NCBI GenBank assembly: GCA_948896235.1
Contig: CAQUUC010000001.1
Coordinates: forward strand, 1 to 64,000
Direction of reading: 5' to 3'
Origin: an uncultured Clostridia bacterium
Lineage (GTDB): Bacteria; Bacillota; Clostridia; TANB77; CAG-508
DNA length: 64,000 nucleotides
The notes under the pieces: model-generated
Database searches by the model: none
What the model was told of the DNA's origin: nothing
The model's input: only the letters and a program-made list of their open reading frames with translations
Translations under genes and position numbers: made by a program
Shown here: positions 1 through 9,693 of the stretch, piece after piece
Layout of the letters: every line of letters begins with the position of its first letter
Numbering within the stretch: the stretch's first letter is position 1

Positions 1-1
1 A

Positions 2-1672
2 ATAGAGAAAAGATATGAAGAAGCAATAGAAGAATTCAAAAAATGTATAGAAATAAATAAAAATGATAAATTCGCACAAGATATGATAGAAGAATTAAAG
101 AAAATTGAAACAATTGATAAAATTCTAAGAAATAGAGAAAAACAAGCAATAGATAGTATATTTTTAGAGCAAACTAAAAATAGTAGTAATAACTTATTAT
201 CTAAGATAAGAGCAAAAATATGGGCTGGAACAATTGAAAATGAAGACATTATAAATATAGAAAAGCAAAAAGAAGAGATAGATAGGGAACAATATTATTT
301 AATTAAAATCGCTATATATGAAAAACTAGGACAAAAAAGAAATGCTTTACAGGTTATAGAACAAATACGAGCTGAAGGAATTATAATAAAGGGAATAACT
401 GAAATTAGAGACAGATTAAAAAGTAAAAAAGTAGCTTTTTTTGATTTAGATAAATGGGACCAAATAATTGGATGGGATGTTTCCAAAACTGAAGAATATG
501 AACAAGAATTCAAAAAATGTATAGAAATAAATAAAAATGATAAATTCGCACAAGATATGATAGAAGAATTAAAGAAAATTGAAACAATTGATAAAATTCT
601 AAGAAATAGAGAAAAACAAGCAATAGATAGTATATTTTTAGAGCAAACTAAAAATAGTAGTAATAACTTATTATCTAAGATAAGAGCAAAAATATGGGCT
701 GGAACAATTGAAAATGAAGACATTATAAATATAGAAAAGCAAAAAGAAGAGATAGATAGGGAACAATATTATTTAATTAAAATCGCTATATATGAAAAAC
801 TAGGACAAAAAAGAAATGCTTTACAGGTTATAGAACAAATACGAGCTGAAGGAATTATAATAAAGGGAATAACTGAAATTAGAGACAGATTAAAAAGTAA
901 AAAAGTAGCTTTTTTTGATTTAGATAAATGGGACCAAATAATTGGATGGGATGTTTCCAAAACTGAAGAATATGAACAAGAGCTACGTAATGTAAATAAT
1001 ACTGAACAAAATGATAGATTAAAAACACAAGAAAATAATATTATAAAAACTGAACCACCTGTATCAAGTGAAAAAGTACTAAAACCTAAAAATAGAGCCA
1101 AAGAACGAAGATATGTAACAAGTGAAGATATAGCAAAAAATAATATAAAGCCTTCAGCAAAAAATGATGAAAAAAAACAAACACCCAAAAAACAAAAATG
1201 GGATAATAAAGAGATAACAATTTTACAAACTTTAAGTTATACATTAAAACAAACAATAGAAGAAATAAATTATAAATACTATGTAGAAATGCAACCTAAA
1301 GTAACAAAAAGTATACTTTCAAAGGAATATTATGACCTACTACAAGATATAGGGAAAACAAATCTAGAAGAAAAGAAGAGACGAACGAAACTTATGCAAG
1401 ATATTTTAAAGGAAGTATATGGAGATGGACAAATAAGAGAAAAATATGTAAAAAAATACGATAAACTACAATCGATATTAGAATGTTCTAGTGATAATAA
1501 AAGAGCAAAAATGGAGTTAATACTTGTATTAATTAATGAAGGCTATAAACAGGTTGCAAAAATAGAATTTGGAGAAGAGTATGATTATATTGAAAAAATT
1601 ATAGAACAATATGGAAAAAGAAAAATGACTGCAAAAGAAGTAAAAGATAGTATTGATGAATATTGCATATAA
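2..1672 (+). CDS. 5'-truncated TPR-like helical protein with an internal duplication
   Basis: The frame is open from the left edge without a stop, so the true start lies outside the window; the first Met in view (83) is internal. About 556 residues are visible. The beginning (EEAIEEFKKCIEINKNDKFA) looks like a tetratricopeptide helix, which suggests a protein-protein interaction scaffold. A 158-residue block occurs twice in a row with identical sequence. It is followed by a Lys/Glu/Pro-rich linker and a charged helical C-terminal region. There is no membrane segment or catalytic motif. Codon use is AT-rich like the neighbours and there is no in-frame CGG. A hairpin terminator follows directly. 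Function unknown. Confidence 0.7.
   Translation: MEKRYEEAIEEFKKCIEINKNDKFAQDMIEELKKIETIDKILRNREKQAIDSIFLEQTKNSSNNLLSKIRAKIWAGTIENEDIINIEKQKEEIDREQYYLIKIAIYEKLGQKRNALQVIEQIRAEGIIIKGITEIRDRLKSKKVAFFDLDKWDQIIGWDVSKTEEYEQEFKKCIEINKNDKFAQDMIEELKKIETIDKILRNREKQAIDSIFLEQTKNSSNNLLSKIRAKIWAGTIENEDIINIEKQKEEIDREQYYLIKIAIYEKLGQKRNALQVIEQIRAEGIIIKGITEIRDRLKSKKVAFFDLDKWDQIIGWDVSKTEEYEQELRNVNNTEQNDRLKTQENNIIKTEPPVSSEKVLKPKNRAKERRYVTSEDIAKNNIKPSAKNDEKKQTPKKQKWDNKEITILQTLSYTLKQTIEEINYKYYVEMQPKVTKSILSKEYYDLLQDIGKTNLEEKKRRTKLMQDILKEVYGDGQIREKYVKKYDKLQSILECSSDNKRAKMELILVLINEGYKQVAKIEFGEEYDYIEKIIEQYGKRKMTAKEVKDSIDEYCI
30..981 (+). repeat. Tandem direct duplication, period 474 bp
   Basis: Bases 30-507 reappear at 504-981 with no difference that I can find. 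The period of 474 bp equals 158 codons, so the reading frame is kept and the protein gains one repeat. Perfect identity suggests a very recent duplication, or an assembly artefact near a contig edge. Confidence 0.9.
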
Positions 1673-1681
1673 GTATTAATA

Positions 1682-1711
1682 AAAAAGTATCAATTTTTTG
1701 ATACTTTTTTT
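1682..1711 (+). terminator. Rho-independent terminator after the TPR-like gene
   Basis: AAAAAGTATCA pairs with TGATACTTTTTT around a short T-rich loop, followed by a T run. Confidence 0.75.
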
Positions 1712-1785
1712 ATATAATTTATTGCATAAGATAAATACTTATTATAGAATATACATATAATACAAAAGGAAAAGGAGAAAAGAAA

Positions 1786-3094
1786 ATGTCAAACATTAAA
1801 GTGGATTTCAGTAATACAAATATAAAGTTAGAAGATATTATGGAATATGAAGAACAGGTGAAAAATATACATAAATCTTTACACGAAAGAGCAAATGAAG
1901 AAAAGGAATTTTTGGGATGGCTTGAACTTCCTACAAATTATGATAAAGAGGAATTTGCAAGGATTAAAAAAGCAGCAGAAAAAATAAAAAAGGATTCTAA
2001 AGTGCTTTTATGTATTGGTATAGGAGGATCTTACTTAGGCGCAAGAGCAGTAATTGATGCTTTAACACATACCTTCTATAACTATGATAAAAGAAACACA
2101 CCACAAATTTTATATGCAGGAAATAATCTAAGTCCAAATTATATAAATGATTTAATAGATGTAATTGGAGATAAAGATATATCAGTTAATGTTATATCTA
2201 AATCTGGAACTACTACAGAACCTGCAATAGCATTTAGAATTTTTAGAGAATTTTTAGAGAATAAATATGGTGTAGAAGAAGCAAGAAAAAGAATTTATTG
2301 TACAACAGATAAAGAAAAAGGAGCATTAAAAAAACTTGCGGAAGAAGAAGGATATGAATGTTTTGTAATACCAGATAATGTTGGTGGTAGATATTCTGTA
2401 CTTACAGCAGTAGGATTATTACCTATAGCAGTAGCAGGAGTGGATATTGATAAATTAATGCTTGGTGCTAAAATTGCCCAAGATAAATATATAGATAATA
2501 ATTTAAAGTATAATGAATGTTATAAATATGCAGTTGTAAGAAATATATTATATAAAAATCAAAAAGATATAGAAATATTAGTAAATTATGAACCTAAAAT
2601 GCATTATTTTACAGAGTGGTGGAAGCAATTATATGGAGAGAGCGAAGGAAAAGATTTAAAAGGAATATTCCCAGCTGGAGTTGATTTCACAACAGATTTA
2701 CACTCAATGGGTCAATATATTCAAGAACGGAAGACGTAATTTATTTGAAACAGTAGTTAATATAGAAAATACCAATAGTGATCTTACAATAAAAGCAGAT
2801 GAAGATAACTTAGATGGAATGAATTTTGTTGCAGGAAAAAGCTTAGATTTTGTAAATAAGAAAGCTATGGAAGGAACAATAGAGGCACATGTATCAGGTG
2901 GAGTTCCAAATATTTTAGTAACATTACAAAAACTAAATGAAGAATCAATTGGAGAGTTAATATACTTCTTTGAACTAGCTTGTGCAGTATCAGGTAATAT
3001 TTTAGGAGTTAATCCATTTAATCAACCAGGAGTAGAAGAATATAAGAAAAATATGTTTAGATTACTTGGAAAACCAGGATACGAGAAAAAATAG
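1786..3094 (+). CDS. pgi: Glucose-6-phosphate isomerase, contains one CGGA frameshift codon
   Basis: Interconverts glucose-6-phosphate and fructose-6-phosphate in cytosolic glycolysis. Family motifs are present: GIGGSYLGARA, VISKSGTTTEPA, GGRYSVLTAVG and, near the end, the VNPFNQPGVEEYK signature. Good ribosome site (aaaaggagaa) before ATG 1786. The zero frame stops just after base 2728, where CGGA replaces GGA inside DLHSMGQYIQEG-RRNLFETV. Reading CGGA as one Gly joins both halves into a normal 435-residue enzyme. Without the shift the product ends four codons later and lacks about 120 conserved residues. Both halves are well conserved, so this is not a decayed gene. Confidence 0.95.
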
Positions 3095-3109
3095 AAAGAA
3101 GGAAGTCTT

Positions 3110-3295
3110 ATGAAAATATATGATAAAGATATGTATCAAAAGGAACAATGGATAAAGAGTGTTCTTTTAGTAGTAGGAATTTTTGTCTTAGGTTTTATTA
3201 TAGGATATTTTGTTCATAGTTTTGAAAAACAAGAACAGGTTAATACGTTAGAGCAAAATGTATACAAATTACAAAAACAAGTAGATACTATGTAA
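3110..3295 (+). CDS. Small single-pass membrane protein with coiled-coil tail
   Basis: A 61-residue protein with one hydrophobic segment at about residues 18-35 (SVLLVVGIFVLGFIIGYFV) and a C-terminal heptad-like stretch rich in Gln/Leu/Val. It sits 15 bases after pgi with its own ribosome site (gaaggaag) and probably shares the pgi transcript. The family is not recognised. The organisation resembles small membrane-anchored coiled-coil proteins, but no function can be assigned. Confidence 0.65.
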   Translation: MKIYDKDMYQKEQWIKSVLLVVGIFVLGFIIGYFVHSFEKQEQVNTLEQNVYKLQKQVDTM

Positions 3296-3301
3296 AAACT
3301 A

Positions 3302-3330
3302 TTGACAAAATGCTTAAAAGATTGTAATAT
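3302..3330 (+). promoter_or_regulatory. Promoter for the thrS T-box leader
   Basis: A -35 TTGACA (3302-3307) and a -10 TAATAT (3325-3330) are separated by 17 bases, which fits sigma-A consensus spacing. Transcription would start near 3337, just before the leader. Confidence 0.75.
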
Positions 3331-3337
3331 TATTTAT

Positions 3338-3565
3338 AGATATAAAAAACAATAGCAAGACAAAGTAGAATAAAGGTTTCTAAAAGAGAGTTATGGTCTT
3401 AGGCTGAAAACCATTACAAGAAAACGTATTTCGAAAAACTACCTTGCTTAAGTTTCTAGAAAAACTAGACGTTGATTCCGTTATAATCATAAATTAAGTA
3501 AAAAATAGGGTGGAACCGTGTATATGCACCCCTACAAGTAAATAACTTGTAGGGGTGTTTTTGTT
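3338..3565 (+). promoter_or_regulatory. T-box riboswitch controlling thrS
   Basis: A leader of about 230 bases with the T-box signature AGGGTGGAACCGTG at 3507-3520. A strong terminator hairpin follows (CACCCCTACAAGT / ACTTGTAGGGGTG, 3527-3557) and then a T run. This is the classic arrangement in which uncharged cognate tRNA (here tRNA-Thr, inferred from the downstream gene) stabilises the antiterminator. I did not locate the specifier triplet with certainty. Confidence 0.9.
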
Positions 3566-3584
3566 TTTGAAGGAGGAAAATATA

Positions 3585-5517
3585 ATGATAAAAATTACTT
3601 TAAAAGATGGATCTATTAAAGAAGTAGAAAAAGGAATTTCTGTAATAGAACTTGCGAAGGAAATTAGTGAAGGACTAGCGAGAAGCGCAACAGTTGCAGA
3701 AGTAAATGGAGAAATAAAAGATTTAAGATATTGTTTAGAAGAAGATGCAAAGGTTAATATATTAACCTTTGATAATGACCTAAATGGAAAAAAAGCTTAT
3801 TGGCATACAACATCACATATAATGGCACAAGCTGTAAAAAGATTATTTCCAGAGGTAAAACTTGCAATTGGACCTTCAATTGACGAAGGATTCTATTATG
3901 ATTTTGATGTAGAAAAACCATTTACAGACGAAGATAAAGCAAGAATTGAAGAGGAAATGAAAAAAATAATAAAAGAAGATTTACCTATAGAAAGGTTTTC
4001 ATTACCAAGAGAAGAAGCAATAGCTTTAATGGAAAAGAAGGAAGAACCATATAAAGTAGAATTGATAGAAGATTTACCAGAGGGGGAAGAAATATCTTTT
4101 TACTCTCAAGGGGAATTTACAGACCTTTGTGCAGGACCACATTTAATGAGTACTGGAAAAGTGAAAGCTGTAAAAATACTTTCATCTTCTAGTGCATATT
4201 GGAGAGGTAATGAAAAAAATAAAATGCTACAAAGAATTTATGCTATTTCATTTCCAAAAACAAGTAGCCTAGAAGAACATCTAAAATTATTAGAAGAAGC
4301 AAGAGAAAGAGATCATAGAAAAATAGGAAAAGAATTAGATTTATTTATGACTCATCAGTTGGTTGGTTCAGGACTTCCAATGTATCTACCAAAGGGAGCA
4401 ACAATAAGAAGAATATTAGAAAGATATATTCAAGATAAGGAAGTTAAAATGGGGTATAATCACGTATATACACCATCACTTGCAAATGTAGAATTATATA
4501 AAACAAGTCGGACATTGGGACCATTATAAAGAAGATATGTTTCCAGTTATGAAAATGGAAAATGAAGAGATGGTATTAAGACCAATGAACTGTCCACACC
4601 ATATGTTAATTTATAAAAATAAAATGCATTCTTATAGAGATTTACCAATTAGAATTGGTGAACTTGCACACGACTTTAGATATGAAGCAAGTGGAAATGT
4701 TTGTGGACTTGAAAGAGTTCGTGAAATGTGCCAAAATGATGCACACCTTTTTGTAAGACCAGATCAAATAAAAGAAGAATTTAAGAAAGTTGTAGAGTTA
4801 ATACTTTCAGTTTATAAAGATTTTGGATTTACAGATTATACATTTAGATTATCTTTACGAGATAAGAAGGATAAAGAAAAATATTTTGATGATGATGAAA
4901 TGTGGAATTCAGCAGAAAGTCAATTACGAGATATTTTAACTGAATTAAATTTAAACTTCTACGAAGCAGAAGGAGAAGCGGCATTTTATGGACCAAAATT
5001 AGATGTACAAATAAAAACAGCATTAGGACATGATGTTACAATATCTACATGTCAATTAGATTTCTTACTACCAAGAAGATTTGAACTTGAATATATAGGA
5101 GAAGATGGAAAAGAGCATACACCGGTTGTTATTCATAGAGCAATATTGGGGACATTTGATAGATTTTTATCATTCTTAATAGAAGAAACAAAAGGAGCAT
5201 TTCCAATTTGGCTTGCACCAGTACAAGTTAAAGTACTGCCAATTACTGATGCACATTTAGACTATGCAAACAAAGTAAAAGAAGAATTAGAAAAAGTAGG
5301 TACAAGAGTAGGAGTAGATTCAAGAAATGAAAAAATTGGATACAAAATACGTGAAGCACAACTTGAAAAAGTTCCATATATGCTAATTGTTGGAGAAAAA
5401 GAAATAGAGCAAAATACAGTAGGAGTTCGTTCAAGAGTTGATGGGGATATTGGAGCTGTTAAATTACAAGAATTCGTAAATAGAGTTAGCGAAGAAGTAA
5501 AAAATTACGTAAAATAG
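3585..5517 (+). CDS. thrS: Threonyl-tRNA synthetase, contains one CGGA frameshift codon
   Basis: Charges tRNA-Thr. Domain order is normal: TGS domain (residues 1-60), editing domain with HTTSH-like motif (AYWHTTSHIMAQA) and CAGPHL, class II catalytic core (RPMNCPHHM, FRYEASG, HRAILGTFDRF) and a C-terminal anticodon-binding domain; 643 residues, normal length. Start chosen at ATG 3585 behind GGAGG; an upstream in-frame Met lies in the terminator stem. At 4509 the sequence CGGA replaces GGA in YKTSG-HWDHYKEDMFP, motif-1-adjacent and almost invariant. Zero-frame reading stops seven codons later. Reading CGGA as Gly restores the enzyme. Confidence 0.96.
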
Positions 5518-5557
5518 ATAAAATAAAAATAGTTAATAATATTGAACTAATAAAATG

Positions 5558-5590
5558 TAGGTGTTGTAAGCGAGCAACACCTATATTTTA
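5558..5590 (+). terminator. Terminator after thrS
   Basis: TAGGTGTTG pairs with CAACACCTA across a 7-base loop, followed by TATTTTAAAAT. Confidence 0.7.
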
Positions 5591-5639
5591 AAATTATTAT
5601 AAAGATTTAAATAAAAATAAAAAAATGACTGTATAAGTA

Positions 5640-5668
5640 TTGACAAAAATAAGATAAATTATTATAAT
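5640..5668 (+). promoter_or_regulatory. Promoter of the tRNA-Gly pair
   Basis: Perfect -35 TTGACA (5640-5645), 17-base spacer, perfect -10 TATAAT (5663-5668). It lies 16 bases upstream of the first tRNA and is one of the best promoters in the window, so both tRNAs should be strongly transcribed. Confidence 0.85.
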
Positions 5669-5683
5669 AACTATTATAGAAAT

Positions 5684-5757
<74 letters not shown>

Positions 5758-5807
5758 AGATTTGCACCCCTTGAAAAGACATTTTCAAGTAGGTGCTATT
5801 TTAAACT

Positions 5808-5881
<74 letters not shown>

Positions 5882-5917
5882 CCAAAATAAAATTGTCGCA
5901 CTTTGGCGAAGATATTG

Positions 5918-5946
5918 AAAAATCAACTGTAAAGGTTGATTTTTTG
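5918..5946 (+). terminator. Terminator of the tRNA-Gly operon
   Basis: AAATCAAC pairs with GTTGATTT around a short loop, followed by a T run. Confidence 0.8.
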
Positions 5947-5983
5947 TTACATTTATTAGAATTACATAGAAATAGCATTAGAG

Positions 5984-6012
5984 TTGAATTTTAATGAAAA
6001 ATATATTATAAT
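5984..6012 (+). promoter_or_regulatory. Promoter of orphan gene 6061
   Basis: -35 TTGAAT (5984-5989), 17-base spacer, -10 TATAAT (6007-6012). This is a host-type promoter in AT-rich DNA in front of a GC-richer reading frame. Confidence 0.7.
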
Positions 6013-6060
6013 ATATATGTAACCAAATGTTGTAGCATTGTCAATTTAAAGGAGGACACA

Positions 6061-6261
6061 ATGAAGAAAACAGTAACATCTTGTGCAGTTGTTAGAGTCG
6101 AAATGGAAGGAACCCAGACAGAAATAAATGCCGAGATCAGTAGGCTGAAGGGAATAGCTGCCGGGGTAAAAGCCAAAAAAATACTTGAGGAGAATAACGT
6201 ACTGTTATTTGAAATTGGCAGTGAAAAAGGAGCGGCGCTTGAAGCGCTATTATCCAATTAG
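6061..6261 (+). CDS. Orphan small protein, GC-richer codon use
   Basis: A 66-residue protein (MKKTVTSCAVVRVEMEGTQT...) behind a strong ribosome site (AAAGGAGGACACA). It is predicted to alternate beta strands and helices, with no signal peptide or membrane segment. Codons such as GCC, CTG, GAG and AGG contrast with the AT-rich neighbours. It stands alone between its own promoter and terminator. It is the first of nine such single-gene islands in the window and the only one without an in-frame CGG. The family is not recognised. Confidence 0.7.
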   Translation: MKKTVTSCAVVRVEMEGTQTEINAEISRLKGIAAGVKAKKILEENNVLLFEIGSEKGAALEALLSN

Positions 6262-6265
6262 AGGA

Positions 6266-6306
6266 AGCCACCAATATCTGAGATTTAGGATGTTGGTGGT
6301 TTTCTT
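6266..6306 (+). terminator. Terminator after orphan gene 6061
   Basis: AGCCACCAA pairs with TTGGTGGTT across a 20-base loop region, followed by TTTCTTTT. Confidence 0.75.
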
Positions 6307-6406
6307 TTAGATAAATAAAGTTTTTATTTTAATCTTAATAAATATCTTGAAAAAATATGATTAAATGATATAATTTAAATTATCTAAAAGAAAGGATGAT
6401 AAGGTA

Positions 6407-7498
6407 ATGAAAATAGGAATAGTAGGACTTCCAAATGTAGGAAAAAGTACAATGTTTAATGCAATTACAAAAGCAGGTGCAGAATGTGCAAATTATCCAT
6501 TTTGTACAATAGAGCCAAATGTGGGTGTGGTACCTGTTCCAGATGAACGTTTAGACGAACTTACTAAAATGTATAATCCAGAAAAAACAACGCATGCTGT
6601 TATAGAATTTGTTGATATTGCAGGACTTGTAAAAGGAGCAAGTAAAGGAGAAGGTTTAGGAAATAAATTCTTATCACATATTCGTGAAGTTGATAGTATT
6701 GTAGAAGTTGTAAGATGTTTTGAAGACCCTAATGTAGTTCATGTTGATGGAAATGTTGCTCCATTAAGAGATATTGAAACAATTAATTTAGAACTTATTT
6801 TTGCAGATATAGAAACAGTAGATAAAAGATTAGATAGGGCAAGAAAACAATTAAAAGCAGATAAAAAAGCTCAAGTTGAAATTGATTTATTTGAAAAAAT
6901 CAAAAAAACTTTAGAAGAAGGAAAATCAGCAAGAACATTAGATTTAACAGAAGATGAAAAAGAATTATTAAAAGATACATATTTATTAACATTAAAACCA
7001 ATACTATACATTGCTAATGTTGCAGAAGAAGGACTTGAAAATGTAGAGGTTGATGAAAATGTTTTAAAAGTAAAAGAATATGCTAGAAACGAGAATGCTA
7101 AAGTTATTCCGCTTTGTGTTAAAATAGAAGAAGAATTATCAGGCTTAGAAGATAATGATAAAAAAGAAATGTTAGAAGCATTAGGACTTGAAGAATCAGG
7201 TTTAGATAAAGTAATAAAGGCAAGTTATGATTTATTAGGCTTAATGAGTTTCTTAACAGCAGGAGAGCCAGAGGTACGTGCTTGGACAATAAAAAAAGGT
7301 ACAAAAGCCCCTGCTGCTGCTGGAAAAATTCACTCAGACATTGAAAGAGGATTTATTCGTGCAGAAGTTGTATCATATGATGATTTAATGCGTGAAGGTT
7401 CAATGAATGCGGTAAGAGAAAAAGGATTATTACGTTCAGAAGGAAAAGAATATATTATGCAAGATGGAGATATTGTTCTATTCCGTTTCAATGTATAA
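6407..7498 (+). CDS. ychF: Ribosome-binding GTPase/ATPase YchF (OLA1 family)
   Basis: A 363-residue P-loop NTPase that binds ribosomes; the family prefers ATP. It shows the full set: Walker A GLPNVGKST (residues 6-14), YPFCTIEPNVG switch region, DIAGLVKGAS (G3), NVAEE in place of NKxD (typical of the family), and a C-terminal TGS domain ending in the conserved DGDIVLFRFNV. Ribosome site AAAGGATGATAAGG. Normal length. The glycines here are ordinary GGN codons and no CGG is in frame. Confidence 0.95.
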   Translation: MKIGIVGLPNVGKSTMFNAITKAGAECANYPFCTIEPNVGVVPVPDERLDELTKMYNPEKTTHAVIEFVDIAGLVKGASKGEGLGNKFLSHIREVDSIVEVVRCFEDPNVVHVDGNVAPLRDIETINLELIFADIETVDKRLDRARKQLKADKKAQVEIDLFEKIKKTLEEGKSARTLDLTEDEKELLKDTYLLTLKPILYIANVAEEGLENVEVDENVLKVKEYARNENAKVIPLCVKIEEELSGLEDNDKKEMLEALGLEESGLDKVIKASYDLLGLMSFLTAGEPEVRAWTIKKGTKAPAAAGKIHSDIERGFIRAEVVSYDDLMREGSMNAVREKGLLRSEGKEYIMQDGDIVLFRFNV

Positions 7499-7533
7499 TA
7501 AAATGTATAAATTATTCTAAGGAGGAAATTTGA

Positions 7534-8919
7534 ATGGAAAAAGAAGAATTATTTAATAAAAAAGAGGTTGGTTGGAAAAATATCTCTAGCGAAAGTAGAG
7601 AAAGAATTTTTAAGTTTTCAGATGAATATATTTACTTTTTAAATAAAGTAAAAACAGAAAGAGAAGCAGTTAAATTTGTTAAGAAAATGTTAGATGAAAA
7701 TGGATTTTGTGATATTAGTGCAAAGGAACAATTAGTAGTAGGAGATAAAGTATACTATATAAATAGAGATAAAAGTATGTATATAGCCGTAATTGGAAAA
7801 GAACCATTAACAAATGGTTTAAAAGTATTAGGTGCACACATAGATTCACCAAGATTAGATTTAAAACCAAATCCTTTATATGAGGACAATGGATTTGCTT
7901 ATTTAAAAACACATTATTATGGTGGAATAAAAAAATATCAATGGACAACAATTCCACTTAGTATTCATGGTGTAATTGTAAAATCTAATGGAGAAAAAAT
8001 AGAAGTTTCAATTGGTGAAGAAGAAAGTGATCCAATATTTACAATTACAGATTTATTACCACATTTGGCACAAGATCAAATGGAAAAGAAATTAAAAGAT
8101 GGTGTTAGTGGAGAAGATTTAAACTTATTAATAGGAAGCATACCTGCAGAGGATAAAGATATTAGTGAAAAGGTTAAACTTAATATATTAACATTATTAA
8201 ATGAGAAATATGGAATAAAGGAAATAGATTTTGTAAGTTCTGAATTAGAAATAGTTCCAGCTTTTCGTGCTAGGAGTTTAGGATTTGATAGAAGTATGGT
8301 TGCAGCATATGGACAAGATGACCGTGTTTGTGCATATACATCTGTACGTGCAATGCTAGATGTAGTAAATCCTATAAAAACAGCAGTATGTATTTTATCA
8401 GATAAAGAAGAAATAGGAAGTATGGGAAATACTGGTATGGAATCACACGTGTTTGATTATTTCATTGGAGAATTACTAAATAAAACAAATCAAAACACAC
8501 CAAATGCATTAGAAAAAGTATTTTGTAATTCTTGTATGTTATCAGCTGATGTTGATGCTGGATTAGATCCAATATATGCTTCTGTTTCAGAAAAAAATAA
8601 TGCAGCTATGATAGGACATGGAATAGGACTTAATAAATATACAGGAGCGAGAGGAAAATCAGGAGCGTCTGATGCAAATGCTGAATATGTAGCACAAGTA
8701 AGGAAAATATTTGAAGAAGCAAATATTCCTTACCAAGTATCAGAACTTGGAAGAGTAGATGTTGGTGGTGGAGGAACTATCGCATATATACTAGCTAACA
8801 AAGGAATGGATGTAATAGATTGTGGAGTTCCAGTATTATCAATGCATGCACCATATGAAGTAACATCTAAATTTGATGTATATTGTGCATATAAAGGATA
8901 TAGTGAATTTGTAAAATAG
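7534..8919 (+). CDS. apeB: M18 family aspartyl aminopeptidase
   Basis: A 461-residue cytosolic zinc aminopeptidase that removes N-terminal acidic or neutral residues. Metal-site motifs are visible: GAHIDSPRLDLKPNPLYED (first His/Asp), DKEEIGSMGNTGMES (catalytic Glu pair), SADVDAGLDP and the terminal SMHAPYEV His. Length is right for M18. ATG 7534 follows AAGGAGGAAATTTGA. It is 35 bases behind ychF and could be cotranscribed. No frame disruption. Confidence 0.93.
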   Translation: MEKEELFNKKEVGWKNISSESRERIFKFSDEYIYFLNKVKTEREAVKFVKKMLDENGFCDISAKEQLVVGDKVYYINRDKSMYIAVIGKEPLTNGLKVLGAHIDSPRLDLKPNPLYEDNGFAYLKTHYYGGIKKYQWTTIPLSIHGVIVKSNGEKIEVSIGEEESDPIFTITDLLPHLAQDQMEKKLKDGVSGEDLNLLIGSIPAEDKDISEKVKLNILTLLNEKYGIKEIDFVSSELEIVPAFRARSLGFDRSMVAAYGQDDRVCAYTSVRAMLDVVNPIKTAVCILSDKEEIGSMGNTGMESHVFDYFIGELLNKTNQNTPNALEKVFCNSCMLSADVDAGLDPIYASVSEKNNAAMIGHGIGLNKYTGARGKSGASDANAEYVAQVRKIFEEANIPYQVSELGRVDVGGGGTIAYILANKGMDVIDCGVPVLSMHAPYEVTSKFDVYCAYKGYSEFVK

Positions 8920-8923
8920 AAAT

Positions 8924-8949
8924 AGAGGCGGATATTATAATCCGTCTCT
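8924..8949 (+). terminator. Terminator after the M18 aminopeptidase
   Basis: AGAGGCGGAT pairs with ATCCGTCTCT around ATTATA, followed by a T-rich stretch. The CGG here is outside any gene. Confidence 0.75.
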
Positions 8950-9013
8950 TATATTTTGTTTATTATTTCATTAAAGACAAAATATAAAATAATGGTAAAA
9001 TTATGTAAAACTA

Positions 9014-9042
9014 TTGCAATTTTACATAAAAAGTGATAAAAT
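9014..9042 (+). promoter_or_regulatory. Promoter of orphan gene 9102
   Basis: -35 TTGCAA (9014-9019), 17-base spacer, -10 TAAAAT (9037-9042). A small hairpin (ATCCTAAT/ATTAGGAT-like, 9049-9064) follows in the leader. Confidence 0.6.
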
Positions 9043-9101
9043 AAAAATATCCTAATAGTAGGATTCCCCAACAAAATAGCACAAAGAAAGGAGACATTGT
9101 T

Positions 9102-9581
9102 ATGTCGAAAAGAGCAATTGAGGAGTATATTTTGGAGGCTAAGAGGGATATGGTGGTCGAGTTAGATCTGGCATATACCCTGGGAGTACTGAAAGGGGCT
9201 GTTACAGATGAGGATCGGCTCAATCAGGTAGCCTATACACTACTGAATACGTGTTTGAGATTGCATAAGATGGCGAAGGCGGTCGGCATTGAACACGTAA
9301 GAGTGAAGGTGGGAGACAAGGGACCCGACAAGGCGAAGCAGGTTTTGGGAAAAAACTTCGAGAGAGTGATTGGAATCTGCGCAATGGTTTTGCGTACGTC
9401 AGAGGATATCTCAATCGAAGATCTGGAGCACCAGTTTGGGTTGTCCAAGGCACAGATCTGGCAGAGCGTGCCGGAACTTGTCAACGCCAGAGATGGACAC
9501 AAGTTTTTCCCTGTACACACGCCTATACGGCAGCTGGTTAAGCGCATAAGCGATTGTAATGCGGGCTTGATCGAGTTCTAA
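9102..9581 (+). CDS. Orphan protein, GC-rich codon use, CGG read as Arg
   Basis: A 159-residue soluble protein (MSKRAIEEYILEAKRDMVVE...) of unknown family, mostly helical. Base composition differs sharply from the neighbours: many CTG, GCG, GTC, ATC and GAG codons. Two in-frame CGG codons (9216 and 9528) must be Arg here, because a +1 step at either gives stop codons within a few residues. Ribosome site AAAGGAGACATTGTT. It has its own promoter and terminator. Its 3' UTR begins with aaactgaata, also found after the paralogous orphan genes at 56755 and 57452, which suggests one class of cassettes. Confidence 0.75.
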   Translation: MSKRAIEEYILEAKRDMVVELDLAYTLGVLKGAVTDEDRLNQVAYTLLNTCLRLHKMAKAVGIEHVRVKVGDKGPDKAKQVLGKNFERVIGICAMVLRTSEDISIEDLEHQFGLSKAQIWQSVPELVNARDGHKFFPVHTPIRQLVKRISDCNAGLIEF

Positions 9582-9610
9582 AACTGAATAATTCCAATTA
9601 GATTGGGGAG

Positions 9611-9646
9611 AGAGCACCAGGCTAATATAGCTGGTGCTCTTTTTAT
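9611..9646 (+). terminator. Terminator after orphan gene 9102
   Basis: AGAGCACCAG pairs with CTGGTGCTCT, followed by TTTTTAT. Confidence 0.85.
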
Positions 9647-9660
9647 ATAGTTGTTATAAT

Positions 9661-9692
9661 AAAAAAGCAACACCAAATAGTGTTGTTTCTTT
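9661..9692 (-). terminator. Terminator after rpmF
   Basis: On the minus strand AACAACACTA pairs with the matching TGGTGTTGCT arm and is followed by a T run. Confidence 0.7.
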
Positions 9693-9693
9693 A

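Noticed and set aside
3555..3584. thrS start at the upstream in-frame ATG 3555
   Set aside because: It lies in the T-box terminator stem and has no ribosome site; ATG 3585 follows GGAGG and begins the TGS domain.
5764..5796. Hairpin between the two tRNA-Gly genes as a terminator
   Set aside because: It lacks a T tract and lies inside the tRNA operon; a processing hairpin is more likely.
9220..9617. Long antisense open frames opposite gene 9102
   Set aside because: They result from the GC-rich sense codons; no ribosome site or family resemblance.
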